From assembly GCA_045651745.1 (NCBI GenBank), contig JAZRSW010000105.1, forward strand, positions 1-22,470: a DNA stretch of 22,470 bases. Direction: 5' to 3'. The notes under the pieces are model-generated. The model had not been told where the DNA came from, ran no database searches, and worked only from the letters and a program-made list of their open reading frames with translations. A program made the translations under genes and the position numbers. This DNA is from UMGS172 sp045651745. GTDB lineage: Bacteria > Bacillota > Clostridia > Oscillospirales > Acutalibacteraceae. Positions 1 to 7,461 of the stretch are shown here, in pieces (the first letter of the stretch is position 1; each line of letters begins with the position of its first letter).

Positions 1-470
1 GTGCCGTCAAGTTGTTTAATGTGTAAGGTCAACTCTGCCTGACGGCAAAAGGCATAGAAAAATTCTTCTACCAACTCGGTGTCAAAGTCGCCAACCTTTT
101 CGGTAAGACCTTCAAAACTGCATTTTAAGTAACTGCGACCCGAAATGTCAACAGCCGTCATAATTAAAGCCTCGTCCATAGGCAAAATACAACTGCCGTA
201 ACGGGCGATACCTTTTTTATCCTTTATAGCATCGCGGAAGGCTTGTCCCAATACAATACCGATATCCTCGGCAGTGTGGTGGAAGTCAACCTCAGTGTCA
301 CCGACACATTTTACTTTAAGGTCAAAACGAGCGTGACGGGCGAATAAGGTTAGCATATGGTCTAAAAATCCGCAACCTGTCTTAACGGTGGATTTACCCG
401 AACCGTCAATATTCAAATTTAAAGTAATATCGGTTTCATTGGTTTTGCGAGAAATCATAGATGTTCTCAT
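1..470 (-). CDS. hisB: Imidazoleglycerol-phosphate dehydratase HisB (3' end cut off)
   Basis: HisB dehydrates imidazole glycerol phosphate to imidazole acetol phosphate, the step before HisC, in the cytoplasm. The gene runs off the left edge. 156 codons are visible, while the stand-alone enzyme is usually about 195 aa, so roughly 40 C-terminal residues are missing. Family motifs are clear: GFLDHML (about residues 34-40) and DFHHTAED (62-69), whose histidines and acidic residues bind the catalytic manganese. It is the monofunctional bacterial type, since it starts directly with the dehydratase domain and has no N-terminal phosphatase. The ATG at 470-468 overlaps the hisC stop by 4 bp (ATGA) and has a GGAGGG site at 477-482 on the opposite strand. 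A second in-frame Met at residue 5 is a less likely start. It is the last visible gene of the his operon, which probably continues beyond the window. Confidence 0.95.
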   Translation of the reverse strand, partial: MRTSMISRKTNETDITLNLNIDGSGKSTVKTGCGFLDHMLTLFARHARFDLKVKCVGDTEVDFHHTAEDIGIVLGQAFRDAIKDKKGIARYGSCILPMDEALIMTAVDISGRSYLKCSFEGLTEKVGDFDTELVEEFFYAFCRQAELTLHIKQLDG

Positions 471-1528
471 AATTTTCCCTCCAATATTTTAGCGGTAACT
501 TCAATGAACTTTTCCATTTCCGATTTTGAGCCAATGGTAATTCGATTAAAGTCTTTGATTTTTTCATTGTTAAAGTGACGGACCAAAATGCCATTGGCTT
601 TGAGTTTTAAATACAACTCCTCACCGCCGATTTTATCACTCTTTGCGAACACGAAGTTTGCTTTTGACGGCAAAACGAAAAAGCCTAATTTTTCAAGTTC
701 AGCAGTTGTGTATTCGCGGTTTGCGATAATTTTTTTACAGTTGTCCATATAATAACCGTTGTCTTTTACTGCGGCAGCGCCTGCAACAAGTGTTAAACGG
801 TTGATATTATACGGATTAGTTGAATACTTAATACGCTCTAAATCGGCTATTAATTCTTGGTCGGCAATGGCAAAGCCAAGCCTTGCACCTGCCATACTGC
901 GAGATTTTGAAAAAGTACCGACTGTGAGCAGGTTTTTGTACTTCTTTGTCAGTTTGTATGAAGATTCACCGCCAAAGTCAATATACGCTTCGTCAATTAA
1001 CACAACACTGTCGGGATTGGCTTTTAAAATTGACTCAATTTGTGTAACACTTAAAATAAGTCCTGTCGGTGCATTGGGGTTGGCAATTACAATCAGTTTG
1101 CCGTTGGCGTTGTAATCGTTAATGTCAATCGAAAAATCCTCTTTCAAGGGGATTGCAGTGTACTGAATGTTGTGTAACTCTGCAAAAACTTTATAAAAGC
1201 CGTAACTGATTTCGGGGAAAACAACACCATTTTCACTGAACGCCATAAAACTGAAGTTGAGTATGTCGTCCGAGCCGTTGGAAAGGTAAACGTTTTGCGG
1301 TGTTACCTCGTAAAGTTCTGCTAAAGCAGTTTTAAGCGCTTTACATTCGGGGTCGGAATAAAGACGCAAATCTCTTACTTCGTCAGCGTTGACCGCTTTT
1401 ACCACCGCATCACTCGGCGGAAAAGGGGATTCGTTGGTATTAAGTTTTATGTATTGCTTATCCCTCGGCTGTTCGCCGGGGGTGTAAACCTCTAATGAGG
1501 AATACTGTGATTTTAAAAATCTACTCAT
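467..1528 (-). CDS. hisC: Histidinol-phosphate aminotransferase HisC
   Basis: This PLP-dependent class I/II aminotransferase converts imidazole acetol phosphate and glutamate to histidinol phosphate and 2-oxoglutarate. The 353-aa length is normal for HisC. Visible landmarks are LNTNESPFPPS near the N-terminus (29-39), SNGSDD (83-88) of the cofactor pocket, ANPNAPTG (149-156), LIDEAYIDF (177-185) and TFSKSRSMAGARLGF (205-219), where Lys208 should form the Schiff base with PLP. The start ATG overlaps the hisD stop by 4 bp (ATGA at 1528-1525), which suggests translational coupling, and GAGGAT lies just upstream. The stop likewise overlaps the hisB start. Some HisC-like enzymes act on other substrates, but the position between hisD and hisB makes the histidine role firm. 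Confidence 0.96.
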   Translation of the reverse strand: MSRFLKSQYSSLEVYTPGEQPRDKQYIKLNTNESPFPPSDAVVKAVNADEVRDLRLYSDPECKALKTALAELYEVTPQNVYLSNGSDDILNFSFMAFSENGVVFPEISYGFYKVFAELHNIQYTAIPLKEDFSIDINDYNANGKLIVIANPNAPTGLILSVTQIESILKANPDSVVLIDEAYIDFGGESSYKLTKKYKNLLTVGTFSKSRSMAGARLGFAIADQELIADLERIKYSTNPYNINRLTLVAGAAAVKDNGYYMDNCKKIIANREYTTAELEKLGFFVLPSKANFVFAKSDKIGGEELYLKLKANGILVRHFNNEKIKDFNRITIGSKSEMEKFIEVTAKILEGKL

Positions 1529-2805
1529 TTTTTATCCTCAAAACGAATGGTAGCACTCTTTGCGTGGGCGGTTAAGCCCTCTTTTTCGGCAAAGAAAGCA
1601 ACCTCATCGTAAACCTTACTTAAAGCATCGCGGGTATAGTAGGTGTATTGTGTCTTCTTGACGAAATCGTCAACCGACAAAGGACTTGAAAATCTTGCAG
1701 TACCGCTTGTAGGCAACGTGTGATTAGGTCCTGCATAGTAGTCACCCAAAGCCTCGGGGCAATATTTACCCATAAAGATACTGCCCGCGTGCTTGACTTT
1801 GTCAAGATAGTCAAACGGGTTGTCCATACATAATTCCAAGTGTTCGGGTGCGATTTCGTTGGCAATGTCGATTGCCTTAATTAAATTGTCGGCAACGATA
1901 ATTTTGCCGTTGTTGTCAATCGAAGTCCTTGCAATTTCTGCACGAAGTAATTGCGGAATTTGACGCTCTAAAGCGTCACTTACTGCATTTGCTAAATCCA
2001 TACTGTCGCAAACCAAAACGGCACTTGCCATTTTGTCGTGCTCGGCTTGTGAAAGCAAATCTGCGGCAACAAATTCGGGGTTGCAGGTACTGTCGGCAAC
2101 TACTAAAATCTCACTCGGCCCTGCAATCATATCAATTGAAACAAGTCCAAAAACCTGACGTTTGGCTTCGGCAACAAAGGCGTTACCGGGACCTACGATT
2201 TTGTCAACTTTAGGGATGGTTTCGGTGCCATAGCTTAAAGCGGCAATAGCCTGTGCACCGCCAACCTTGAAAATGCGGTCAACACCTGCAATTTTAGCGG
2301 CCGCCAAAATAACGGGGTTAACCTTACCGTCAGCCGACGGGGGTGTGGTGATGCAAATTTCCTTACAACCTGCAATTTTTGCAGGGATACTGTCCATCAA
2401 AACGGTGGAAGGATAAGCCGCTGTACCGCCCGGAACATAAAGACCGACTTTTTCAATAGGAGTCACCTTTTGTCCTGTCACAATGCCGTCCTGTTCGGAA
2501 ATAATAAAGCTGTTTCTAACCTGCTTTGAATGGAAATTGCGGATATTTTCGGCGGCTTTTTTGATAATTTCCAAAAACTTCGGCTCAACCGAATTAAATG
2601 CCTCGTCAATTTCCTCTTTAGTTACTTCCAAAGAAGAGAGTTTTGCTTTATCGAACTTTTCACAGTATTCGAATAACGCTTTATCACCGTTTGACTTTAC
2701 GTTTTCAATTATATCGGCAACAATTCCCGAAACATCGGTTGCAGCAGTACCGCGGGCAAAGATTTCGGAATTTTTGACCTCGCCGTATTTTAAAATTTTA
2801 ATCAT
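1525..2805 (-). CDS. hisD: Histidinol dehydrogenase HisD
   Basis: HisD is a zinc- and NAD-dependent enzyme that oxidises histidinol to histidine in two steps and ends the pathway. The 426 aa match the usual 425-435. Conserved blocks are present in order: VPGGTAAYPSTVLM, DKIVGPGNAFVAEAK, IDMIAGPSEILVVAD, LLSQAEHD (zinc ligands Gln and His), IAPEHLEL (the catalytic Glu-His pair), LGDYYAGPNHTLPT (zinc Asp) and, near the C-terminus, LTAHAKS (zinc His). The open frame extends 12 codons upstream, but I chose the ATG at 2805-2803 because AGGTGG lies 6 bp before it and the protein then begins at the expected length. The start lies 8 bp inside the end of hisG, so the two are probably translationally coupled. 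Confidence 0.96.
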   Translation of the reverse strand: MIKILKYGEVKNSEIFARGTAATDVSGIVADIIENVKSNGDKALFEYCEKFDKAKLSSLEVTKEEIDEAFNSVEPKFLEIIKKAAENIRNFHSKQVRNSFIISEQDGIVTGQKVTPIEKVGLYVPGGTAAYPSTVLMDSIPAKIAGCKEICITTPPSADGKVNPVILAAAKIAGVDRIFKVGGAQAIAALSYGTETIPKVDKIVGPGNAFVAEAKRQVFGLVSIDMIAGPSEILVVADSTCNPEFVAADLLSQAEHDKMASAVLVCDSMDLANAVSDALERQIPQLLRAEIARTSIDNNGKIIVADNLIKAIDIANEIAPEHLELCMDNPFDYLDKVKHAGSIFMGKYCPEALGDYYAGPNHTLPTSGTARFSSPLSVDDFVKKTQYTYYTRDALSKVYDEVAFFAEKEGLTAHAKSATIRFEDKK

Positions 2806-3433
2806 TATTTTCCACCTGCTTTTTAAGTCCCAGACGGACATTCTCTATTTCTTCGGTTTTGAACTTATAACTCGATTTATTGGCAATAAGTCTTGCGCTA
2901 ATTGGAAGTATTGTTTCAATCGGCTCCAAATCGTTTTCCAATAAGGTTTTGCCTGTTTCGACTATATCTACAATAACGTCGGACAATCCTAAAATCGGTG
3001 CAATTTCGATTGAGCCGTTAAGGTGAATTATGTCAATATCCTGACATTTTTTCGCATAAAAATCACTTGCTATGTTGGTGAACTTGGTAGCAACACGTAA
3101 AGTTTTGTTACGGTCGTTTCTAAAGCCTTTTTTGGCGGCAACTGCCATACGGCATTTACCTAACTTCAAATCCAAAAGCTCGTAAACATCGGGATTATAT
3201 TCGAGCAAGATATCCTTGCCTGCAACACCGATGTCGGCAGCACCGCGTTCAACATAAATTGCAACATCGGAGGGCTTTACCCAAAAGTAACGGACACCGA
3301 CTTCTTCATTCTCAAAAATAAGTTTGCGGTTAGGCTCTTTAATCGAGGGGCAGGGGTAACCGCTTTTTTCAAACATATCATATACCTTTTCGCCGAGTCT
3401 TCCTTTCGGCAAGGCAACATTTATCATTTTCAT
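2798..3433 (-). CDS. hisG: ATP phosphoribosyltransferase, short form HisG
   Basis: HisG catalyses the first committed step of histidine synthesis, joining ATP and PRPP to give phosphoribosyl-ATP. At 211 aa this is the short form, which lacks the C-terminal histidine-sensing domain of the long enzyme. In known systems the short form works only as a complex with HisZ, encoded here just upstream. Landmarks are INVALPKGRLGEKVYDMF at the N-terminus, DIGVAGKDILLE, and the PRPP loop in DIVETGKTLLEN. The frame is open 23 codons further upstream, but those codons lie inside hisZ. I chose the ATG at 3433-3431 because GAAGGA precedes it by about 9 bp. A second Met two codons later is too far from that site. 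The gap to hisZ is 17 bp. Confidence 0.95.
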   Translation of the reverse strand: MKMINVALPKGRLGEKVYDMFEKSGYPCPSIKEPNRKLIFENEEVGVRYFWVKPSDVAIYVERGAADIGVAGKDILLEYNPDVYELLDLKLGKCRMAVAAKKGFRNDRNKTLRVATKFTNIASDFYAKKCQDIDIIHLNGSIEIAPILGLSDVIVDIVETGKTLLENDLEPIETILPISARLIANKSSYKFKTEEIENVRLGLKKQVENND

Positions 3434-3450
3434 TACTGTAATTCCTTCTT

Positions 3451-4530
3451 TTAAAGGGTTATTTTCTCGCGATAACGCAAATTCTCGGGAACTTCCTTGC
3501 AAGTATAAACGGTTGTACCGTCGGTTGACAGTTCATTAGCCTTTTGCAAAGCCAGTTTAATGTCGTCACCGTAAACCAAAACAACGTCAACGTCATAATC
3601 CTTGTCAAATCGGTCAAGATGCTGTAAATTATCAAGATAAACCGCAAAACCAATTGCTTTATCGGTACGGTGCAGTTTTTTCATCAATTTGTCATACTGT
3701 CCGCCCGAAAGCACACTGTCGGGAATATTGTTTATGTAGCCTCTGAAAACGACACCGCTGTAATAGTTCATACCGCCAACTGCCGAAAAATCAACAATAA
3801 CCTTAATGTCGGTAAGACTTTTTAAGGTTTCAAGCAACATTTTAAATTCATTGGCAACTGCGGTGACGCCGAGAGATACAAAGGTATTGCAAACGGCGGT
3901 TATTGCAGAGTTGAAATCAGTGTAACTTGCGGTGAATACTGAAAGACGGCGGGCAACCTCTAAAGAAAGACCGTTTTCTTCTGAAAGGACCTTCAAATCG
4001 TCGCTGTTTTTACGGCTGATGCAGGTTAAGACCTTTTTGCGAAGTTCTAAAGGCAACTGCAATTCGTCAAAAGCGGCTTCGATAAGTCCTACGTGGGATA
4101 ACTCCAAGCAAGCGTCATTACTTATTGTTTCAAGGCTTTTTGCGGCAAGCATCAGCACTTCCGAAACCTCAAAATCATCGATTTGACCGACACATTCAAG
4201 CCCTGCCTGCATAATTTCCTTATATGTATGTGTACTTCCTGAAATACGGTAGACGTTTTCGTTATAATAAAGTTTCTGAACACCCGAAGCGTCTTTCGAG
4301 TTATTGATAATCGAAAGTGTAACGTCAGGTTTCAAAGCCTTTAGTCTTCCGTTGGTGTCGGTAAAGGTAATGATACCGTCGGACACCAGAAAATCTTTAT
4401 TTTTAACGTAAAGGTCGTATTCTTCAAACTTGCTCATTTTGAACTGACTATATCCGTGACGGCTATATAGCGAGCGCAGAGCATAGACCGCTTTTTCTTC
4501 ACTTTTTAAAAGGGCTTCATTTATAGCCAT
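3451..4530 (-). CDS. hisZ: ATP phosphoribosyltransferase regulatory subunit HisZ
   Basis: HisZ is a catalytically dead paralogue of histidyl-tRNA synthetase. It binds short HisG, is required for its activity and carries histidine feedback inhibition. The 359 aa show the class II synthetase core: an N-terminal helix and motif 1 region, KPDVTLSI (about 68-75), and a motif 2-like stretch with KLYYNENVYR followed by KEIMQAGLECVG. The protein ends after a Rossmann-like segment (VDVVLVYGDDIKLALQKA) and has no full anticodon-binding domain, which separates it from real HisS. It is the first gene of the his operon. The start ATG at 4530 has GGAGGG 6 bp upstream. The leader is only about 30 nt long if the promoter at 4568-4596 is used, so there is no room for a T-box. 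Confidence 0.93.
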   Translation of the reverse strand: MAINEALLKSEEKAVYALRSLYSRHGYSQFKMSKFEEYDLYVKNKDFLVSDGIITFTDTNGRLKALKPDVTLSIINNSKDASGVQKLYYNENVYRISGSTHTYKEIMQAGLECVGQIDDFEVSEVLMLAAKSLETISNDACLELSHVGLIEAAFDELQLPLELRKKVLTCISRKNSDDLKVLSEENGLSLEVARRLSVFTASYTDFNSAITAVCNTFVSLGVTAVANEFKMLLETLKSLTDIKVIVDFSAVGGMNYYSGVVFRGYINNIPDSVLSGGQYDKLMKKLHRTDKAIGFAVYLDNLQHLDRFDKDYDVDVVLVYGDDIKLALQKANELSTDGTTVYTCKEVPENLRYREKITL

Positions 4531-4567
4531 AGTATCCCTCCGTGGATATTTTTGATAGCACTTTAAT

Positions 4568-4596
4568 AATCTATCACATTAGCACGCTAAAGTCAA
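4568..4596 (-). promoter_or_regulatory. his operon promoter, extended -10
   Basis: On the minus strand TTGACT (4596-4591) and TAGATT (4573-4568) are 17 bp apart, and the -10 is preceded by TGA, making it an extended -10. Transcription would begin near 4561, giving a leader of about 30 nt before hisZ. Confidence 0.65.
4579..4590. promoter_or_regulatory. Dyad between -35 and -10 of the his promoter, possible operator
   Basis: TTAGC-AC-GCTAA is a perfect 5-bp-arm palindrome placed exactly in the spacer of the his promoter, where a bound repressor would block RNA polymerase. The core TAGCAC recurs 24 bp away at 4556-4561, just downstream of the -10. HisR/YerC of the TrpR family is a known his-gene repressor in Firmicutes, but I cannot confirm that this matches its motif. 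Confidence 0.4.
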
Positions 4597-4682
4597 TAGC
4601 TTTTCTAACAATTTTTAAATTAACTCTAAATAAAATATATTATACAATATTAAAGGTGAAACAGCAACAAAAAAGTGCTAAA

Positions 4683-4778
4683 ATGCGGGATATTTCTAAA
4701 GTTAATAGAGAATTTAAGGTACAAGCATTATAAGAAGCTCAGGAAAGTGGGTGTTAGGTCTAGCCGATAGAGTAGTGA
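4683..4778 (+). pseudogene. Possible decayed IS3-type transposase OrfA start
   Basis: From the ATG at 4683 the frame reads MRDISKVNREFKVQAL, a stop at 4731, then EAQESGC and further stops. The pattern NREFK-x-x-AL-x-x-AQESG resembles the first helix of IS3/IS911-type OrfA proteins (REFK-x-x-AVKLAQESG). Only about 25 codons are recognisable and there are at least three in-frame stops, so it is not functional. A chance resemblance cannot be excluded. The fragment fills part of the 299-bp gap between hisZ and the lipoprotein gene. Confidence 0.25.
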
Positions 4779-4807
4779 TTGACGTTTTTCTAAAATTATG
4801 TTATAAT
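4779..4807 (+). promoter_or_regulatory. Sigma-A promoter of the lipoprotein gene
   Basis: TTGACG (4779-4784), a 17-bp spacer and a consensus TATAAT (4802-4807) preceded by TGT. Transcription would start near 4814, leaving only a ~16-nt leader that carries the AGGAGGTG ribosome site at 4817-4824. Confidence 0.8.
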
Positions 4808-4829
4808 TAACTTGACAGGAGGTGTCGTG

Positions 4830-5651
4830 ATGAAAAGGTATATATTGTTATTGTTTACGGTTTGTTTTATGTTGGTTGCGTCATGCAAGATGAGTGCCGA
4901 TTCACCCAAAAATGTTGAAAGCGGTAACAGCCTTGCAAGCACGACGCCAAAGGCTGTTGAGGTGACACCTGATAATGAGCATGTAATAAAAGTGTTTGAG
5001 GGTGAATATTCAGAAGAAAAGTATAATAAGGCATACAAAGAGGCAATAGAATCATATCAATACTATTGTGAGCCGATTGAGGTAGATGATTGGCAGTCAG
5101 TGGTATTTACCGTTAATGAAGAAGCCAAATACATAGGTGTAACTGTCACATCTGTTTATGAGAATGATATTGAAGAAGAATTAACGGGCGCTTATGATTT
5201 GGTAGTGTGGACAACGTTAACCGGCAATATAGCGGCAGTTCGCACAAAATGGGATTTAAAAGATGGCGAACCCGAGGTTATAGGATACCGTGTTAGCACT
5301 TGGGATGAAAACAAGGAAAACAAGCATTGGTACTATTTTCGTGTGAAATACATTAGCAAAGCCAATGAGGAGCCGTGGGTGAAGTTAGAAGTACCGGAAG
5401 ACTTTGATTACAGCACTTGGAAAATCAGAATTGACGATAAAATCTATTGTGCAACAGAAGAGTACGGGGAATTACTGGATAGTTCGCGACTTTGGCCTAT
5501 AATGGATACGTGCGAATCAGGCGTGACACCAACGCTTAATGGTTTTGTTAACTTTGGCAAGGCAAGTGGCTATTATTTCGTTGCTGAAGACGGAAGATTG
5601 CAGATATATACTCCCGACGGGGTTTATCGATGGTTTGAACTTTGTGAATAG
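4830..5651 (+). CDS. Putative lipoprotein of unknown function
   Basis: I do not recognise the family. The 273-aa protein begins with a lipoprotein signal peptide: MKRY, a hydrophobic stretch, then lipobox VASC with the lipid-modified Cys at residue 19. It should therefore be anchored on the outside of the cell membrane. After a Ser/Thr-rich linker (about 20-55) the mature part is acidic and rich in Tyr, Trp and Glu, with an alternating pattern suggesting beta strands (for example YIGVTVTSVYEND, YDLVVWTTL, YYFVAEDGRLQIYTPDG). It has no repeats or known catalytic motif that I can see. The frame can be extended to a TTG at 4812, but the ATG at 4830 is right: it sits 5 bp after AGGAGGTG and directly follows the lipoprotein promoter. 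It stands alone between the his operon (divergent) and prfC (convergent, shared terminator). Confidence 0.85.
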   Translation: MKRYILLLFTVCFMLVASCKMSADSPKNVESGNSLASTTPKAVEVTPDNEHVIKVFEGEYSEEKYNKAYKEAIESYQYYCEPIEVDDWQSVVFTVNEEAKYIGVTVTSVYENDIEEELTGAYDLVVWTTLTGNIAAVRTKWDLKDGEPEVIGYRVSTWDENKENKHWYYFRVKYISKANEEPWVKLEVPEDFDYSTWKIRIDDKIYCATEEYGELLDSSRLWPIMDTCESGVTPTLNGFVNFGKASGYYFVAEDGRLQIYTPDGVYRWFELCE

Positions 5652-5658
5652 TTAAAAT

Positions 5659-5696
5659 AAAAATGCTTGGCACTAAATAAAGTGCCAAGCATTTTT
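5659..5696. terminator. Bidirectional rho-independent terminator
   Basis: A perfect 16-bp stem (5659-5674 with 5681-5696) around the loop AAATAA. An A-tract lies on one side and a T-tract on the other, so it can end both the lipoprotein gene (plus) and prfC (minus). Confidence 0.92.
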
Positions 5697-5700
5697 TAGT

Positions 5701-7302
5701 TTACTGCATCTCTTGCATCTGGCTGAATTCTTTTAAGATAAGTCCTGGGTTTTTGTCTAATGCCCAGTTGATTTCGTATTCAGCGGTGAATAAAAGTAAA
5801 TCTCTGCCTTTAGAGTCCTGCACCCATTTGGTTGCTTGCATAAGGTTGAGCGTTTTTGGGTCAACATCGCCGTCAATAAAACGTACAAGGCTGTGCGGAG
5901 TGTCGCTTCGGCTGTATTTTACGCCGTATTCCGATTCCATTCTGAACTGCAAAACATCAAACTGCAACATACCTACAACGCCGACGTATACACGCTCCAA
6001 ACCGGTACCGGGCAGGAAGAACATTTGAATTGCACCTTCTTGTGCAATCTGTGTGATACCCTTTGCAAACTGCTTACGCTTAAGCGAGTCAACCTGCTCA
6101 ACAATAGCAAAATGCTCGGGAGCAAAGGTGGGAATACCCGCATATTCAACCTTCATATTCTTTTCACAAATCGTGTCACCGATAGAGAATACACCGGGGT
6201 CAAAAACACCGATAATGTCACCTGCATAAGCGGTGTCAATAACCTCGCGTTCTTCTGCCATCATCTGTTGAGGGCGGGAGAGTTTAATAGGTTTATTGGC
6301 TTGAACGTGGAAATATTCCTTTGAACGTTCAAATTTACCTGAACAAATACGCATAAAAGCAATTCGGTCGCGGTGAGCCTTGTTCATATTGGCTTGAATT
6401 TTAAACACGAATGCCGAAATACGCTCGTCGCTCGGGTCAATAAATTCCTCACCTGAACGGTAGGAAAGGGGAGTTGTGGTCATTTTTAAAAAGTTTTCAA
6501 GGAAAGGCCCAACACCGAAGTTGTTTAAAGCCGAGCCGAAGAAAACGGGGGTCAATTTACCGCAACGTACCTGCTCTAAATCAAATTCAAAACTTGCACC
6601 GTCCAAAAGTTCTACCTGGTCAACCAAGTCGGCACGTGAATATTCGCCTATAAGTTCATCTAATTTTGCGGTATCGGTGATGTCGCAATGGATTGCTTCA
6701 AGGCGGTTGCTTCCGCCGTGGAATTCAGAAAACGTTAAGATTTGGTGTTGCTCGCGGTCGTAAACACCCTTGAAATCACGTCCGCAACCAATCGGCCAGT
6801 TCATAGGATAAGTGCCTATGCCAAACTCTTTTTCAAGTTGGTCCAATAATTCAAACGGGTCGCGAGCCTCGCGGTCCATTTTGTTTATAAATGTGAAAAT
6901 CGGGATATGGCGCATTGCACAGACCTTGAATAATTTTCTGGTCTGCGGCTCAATACCCTTTGCGGCGTCAATAACCATAACAACACTGTCGGCAGCGGTT
7001 AGGGTACGGTAGGTATCCTCCGAGAAATCTTGGTGTCCGGGGGTGTCAAGAATATTGATGCAATAACCCTCATACTCAAACTGCAAAACCGAAGATGTTA
7101 TTGAAATACCACGCTTTTTCTCAATTTCCATCCAGTCGGAAACGGCGTGTTTATCGTTCTGCTTACCCTTAACGCTACCGGCGCTTTGAATGGCTCTTCC
7201 GTAAAGCAACAACTTTTCGGTCAAGGTTGTCTTACCTGCGTCAGGGTGGGAGATTATTGCAAACGTACGTCTGCGTAAAATTTCATTCTTAATTTGGGGC
7301 AT
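5701..7302 (-). CDS. prfC: Peptide chain release factor 3
   Basis: RF3 is a translational GTPase that removes RF1 or RF2 from the ribosome after peptide release. The 533 aa fit the family (about 525-530). The GTPase motifs are all visible: P-loop SHPDAGKTT (18-26), switch I region with RGISIT (64-69), DTPGHQDFSEDTYR (86-99) and NKMDRE (140-145). SHPDAGKT together with DFSEDTYRTL is typical of RF3 and separates it from EF-G (AHIDAGKT). Later parts contain domain II (IQANMNKAHRDRIAFMRI), a stretch beginning FAPEHFAIVE and the C-terminal RF3 domain. The ATG at 7302 has AGAGGT 8 bp upstream. The gene is monocistronic, with its own promoter and a shared terminator. Confidence 0.97.
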   Translation of the reverse strand: MPQIKNEILRRRTFAIISHPDAGKTTLTEKLLLYGRAIQSAGSVKGKQNDKHAVSDWMEIEKKRGISITSSVLQFEYEGYCINILDTPGHQDFSEDTYRTLTAADSVVMVIDAAKGIEPQTRKLFKVCAMRHIPIFTFINKMDREARDPFELLDQLEKEFGIGTYPMNWPIGCGRDFKGVYDREQHQILTFSEFHGGSNRLEAIHCDITDTAKLDELIGEYSRADLVDQVELLDGASFEFDLEQVRCGKLTPVFFGSALNNFGVGPFLENFLKMTTTPLSYRSGEEFIDPSDERISAFVFKIQANMNKAHRDRIAFMRICSGKFERSKEYFHVQANKPIKLSRPQQMMAEEREVIDTAYAGDIIGVFDPGVFSIGDTICEKNMKVEYAGIPTFAPEHFAIVEQVDSLKRKQFAKGITQIAQEGAIQMFFLPGTGLERVYVGVVGMLQFDVLQFRMESEYGVKYSRSDTPHSLVRFIDGDVDPKTLNLMQATKWVQDSKGRDLLLFTAEYEINWALDKNPGLILKEFSQMQEMQ

Positions 7303-7349
7303 TAAAAATTACCTCTTTGAAAATATAAATATATTAATACTTAAAACGC

Positions 7350-7367
7350 ATATATGTTAACATATAT
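7350..7367. repeat. 18-bp perfect palindrome over the prfC -10
   Basis: ATATATGTTAACATATAT is perfectly self-complementary and covers the predicted prfC -10 (7354-7359). It could be an operator. Because it is nearly all A and T, chance or a simple melting element is also possible. Confidence 0.4.
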
Positions 7368-7382
7368 ATCTTAGTTTTGCAA
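7354..7382 (-). promoter_or_regulatory. Likely prfC promoter
   Basis: On the minus strand TTGCAA (7382-7377), a 17-bp spacer ending in TGT, and TAACAT (7359-7354). The -10 is only a 4/6 match, but the TGn extension supports it. Confidence 0.45.
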
Positions 7383-7403
7383 GAGTATATTACATTAAAA
7401 CGC

Positions 7404-7432
7404 TTGAAAATGCGGTGAAAATGGTGTAAAAT
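7404..7432 (+). promoter_or_regulatory. Promoter of the GNAT/radical-SAM operon
   Basis: TTGAAA (7404-7409), a 17-bp spacer and TAAAAT (7427-7432), 30 bp before the acetyltransferase start. It lies back to back with the predicted prfC promoter. Confidence 0.65.
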
Positions 7433-7461
7433 TATTTTTAGTTTATTTTGGCGGTGAAAAT

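Noticed and set aside
2483..2944. 153-codon open frame on the plus strand
   Set aside because: It lies antisense inside hisD and hisG, has no ribosome site and encodes no recognisable protein.
4542..4733. 63-codon open frame on the plus strand
   Set aside because: It starts inside the his promoter region with no ribosome site. Only its last part, from 4683, has any resemblance to a protein family, and that is reported as a possible relic.
5836..6324. 162-codon open frame on the plus strand
   Set aside because: It is antisense to prfC, with no ribosome site and a low-complexity translation.
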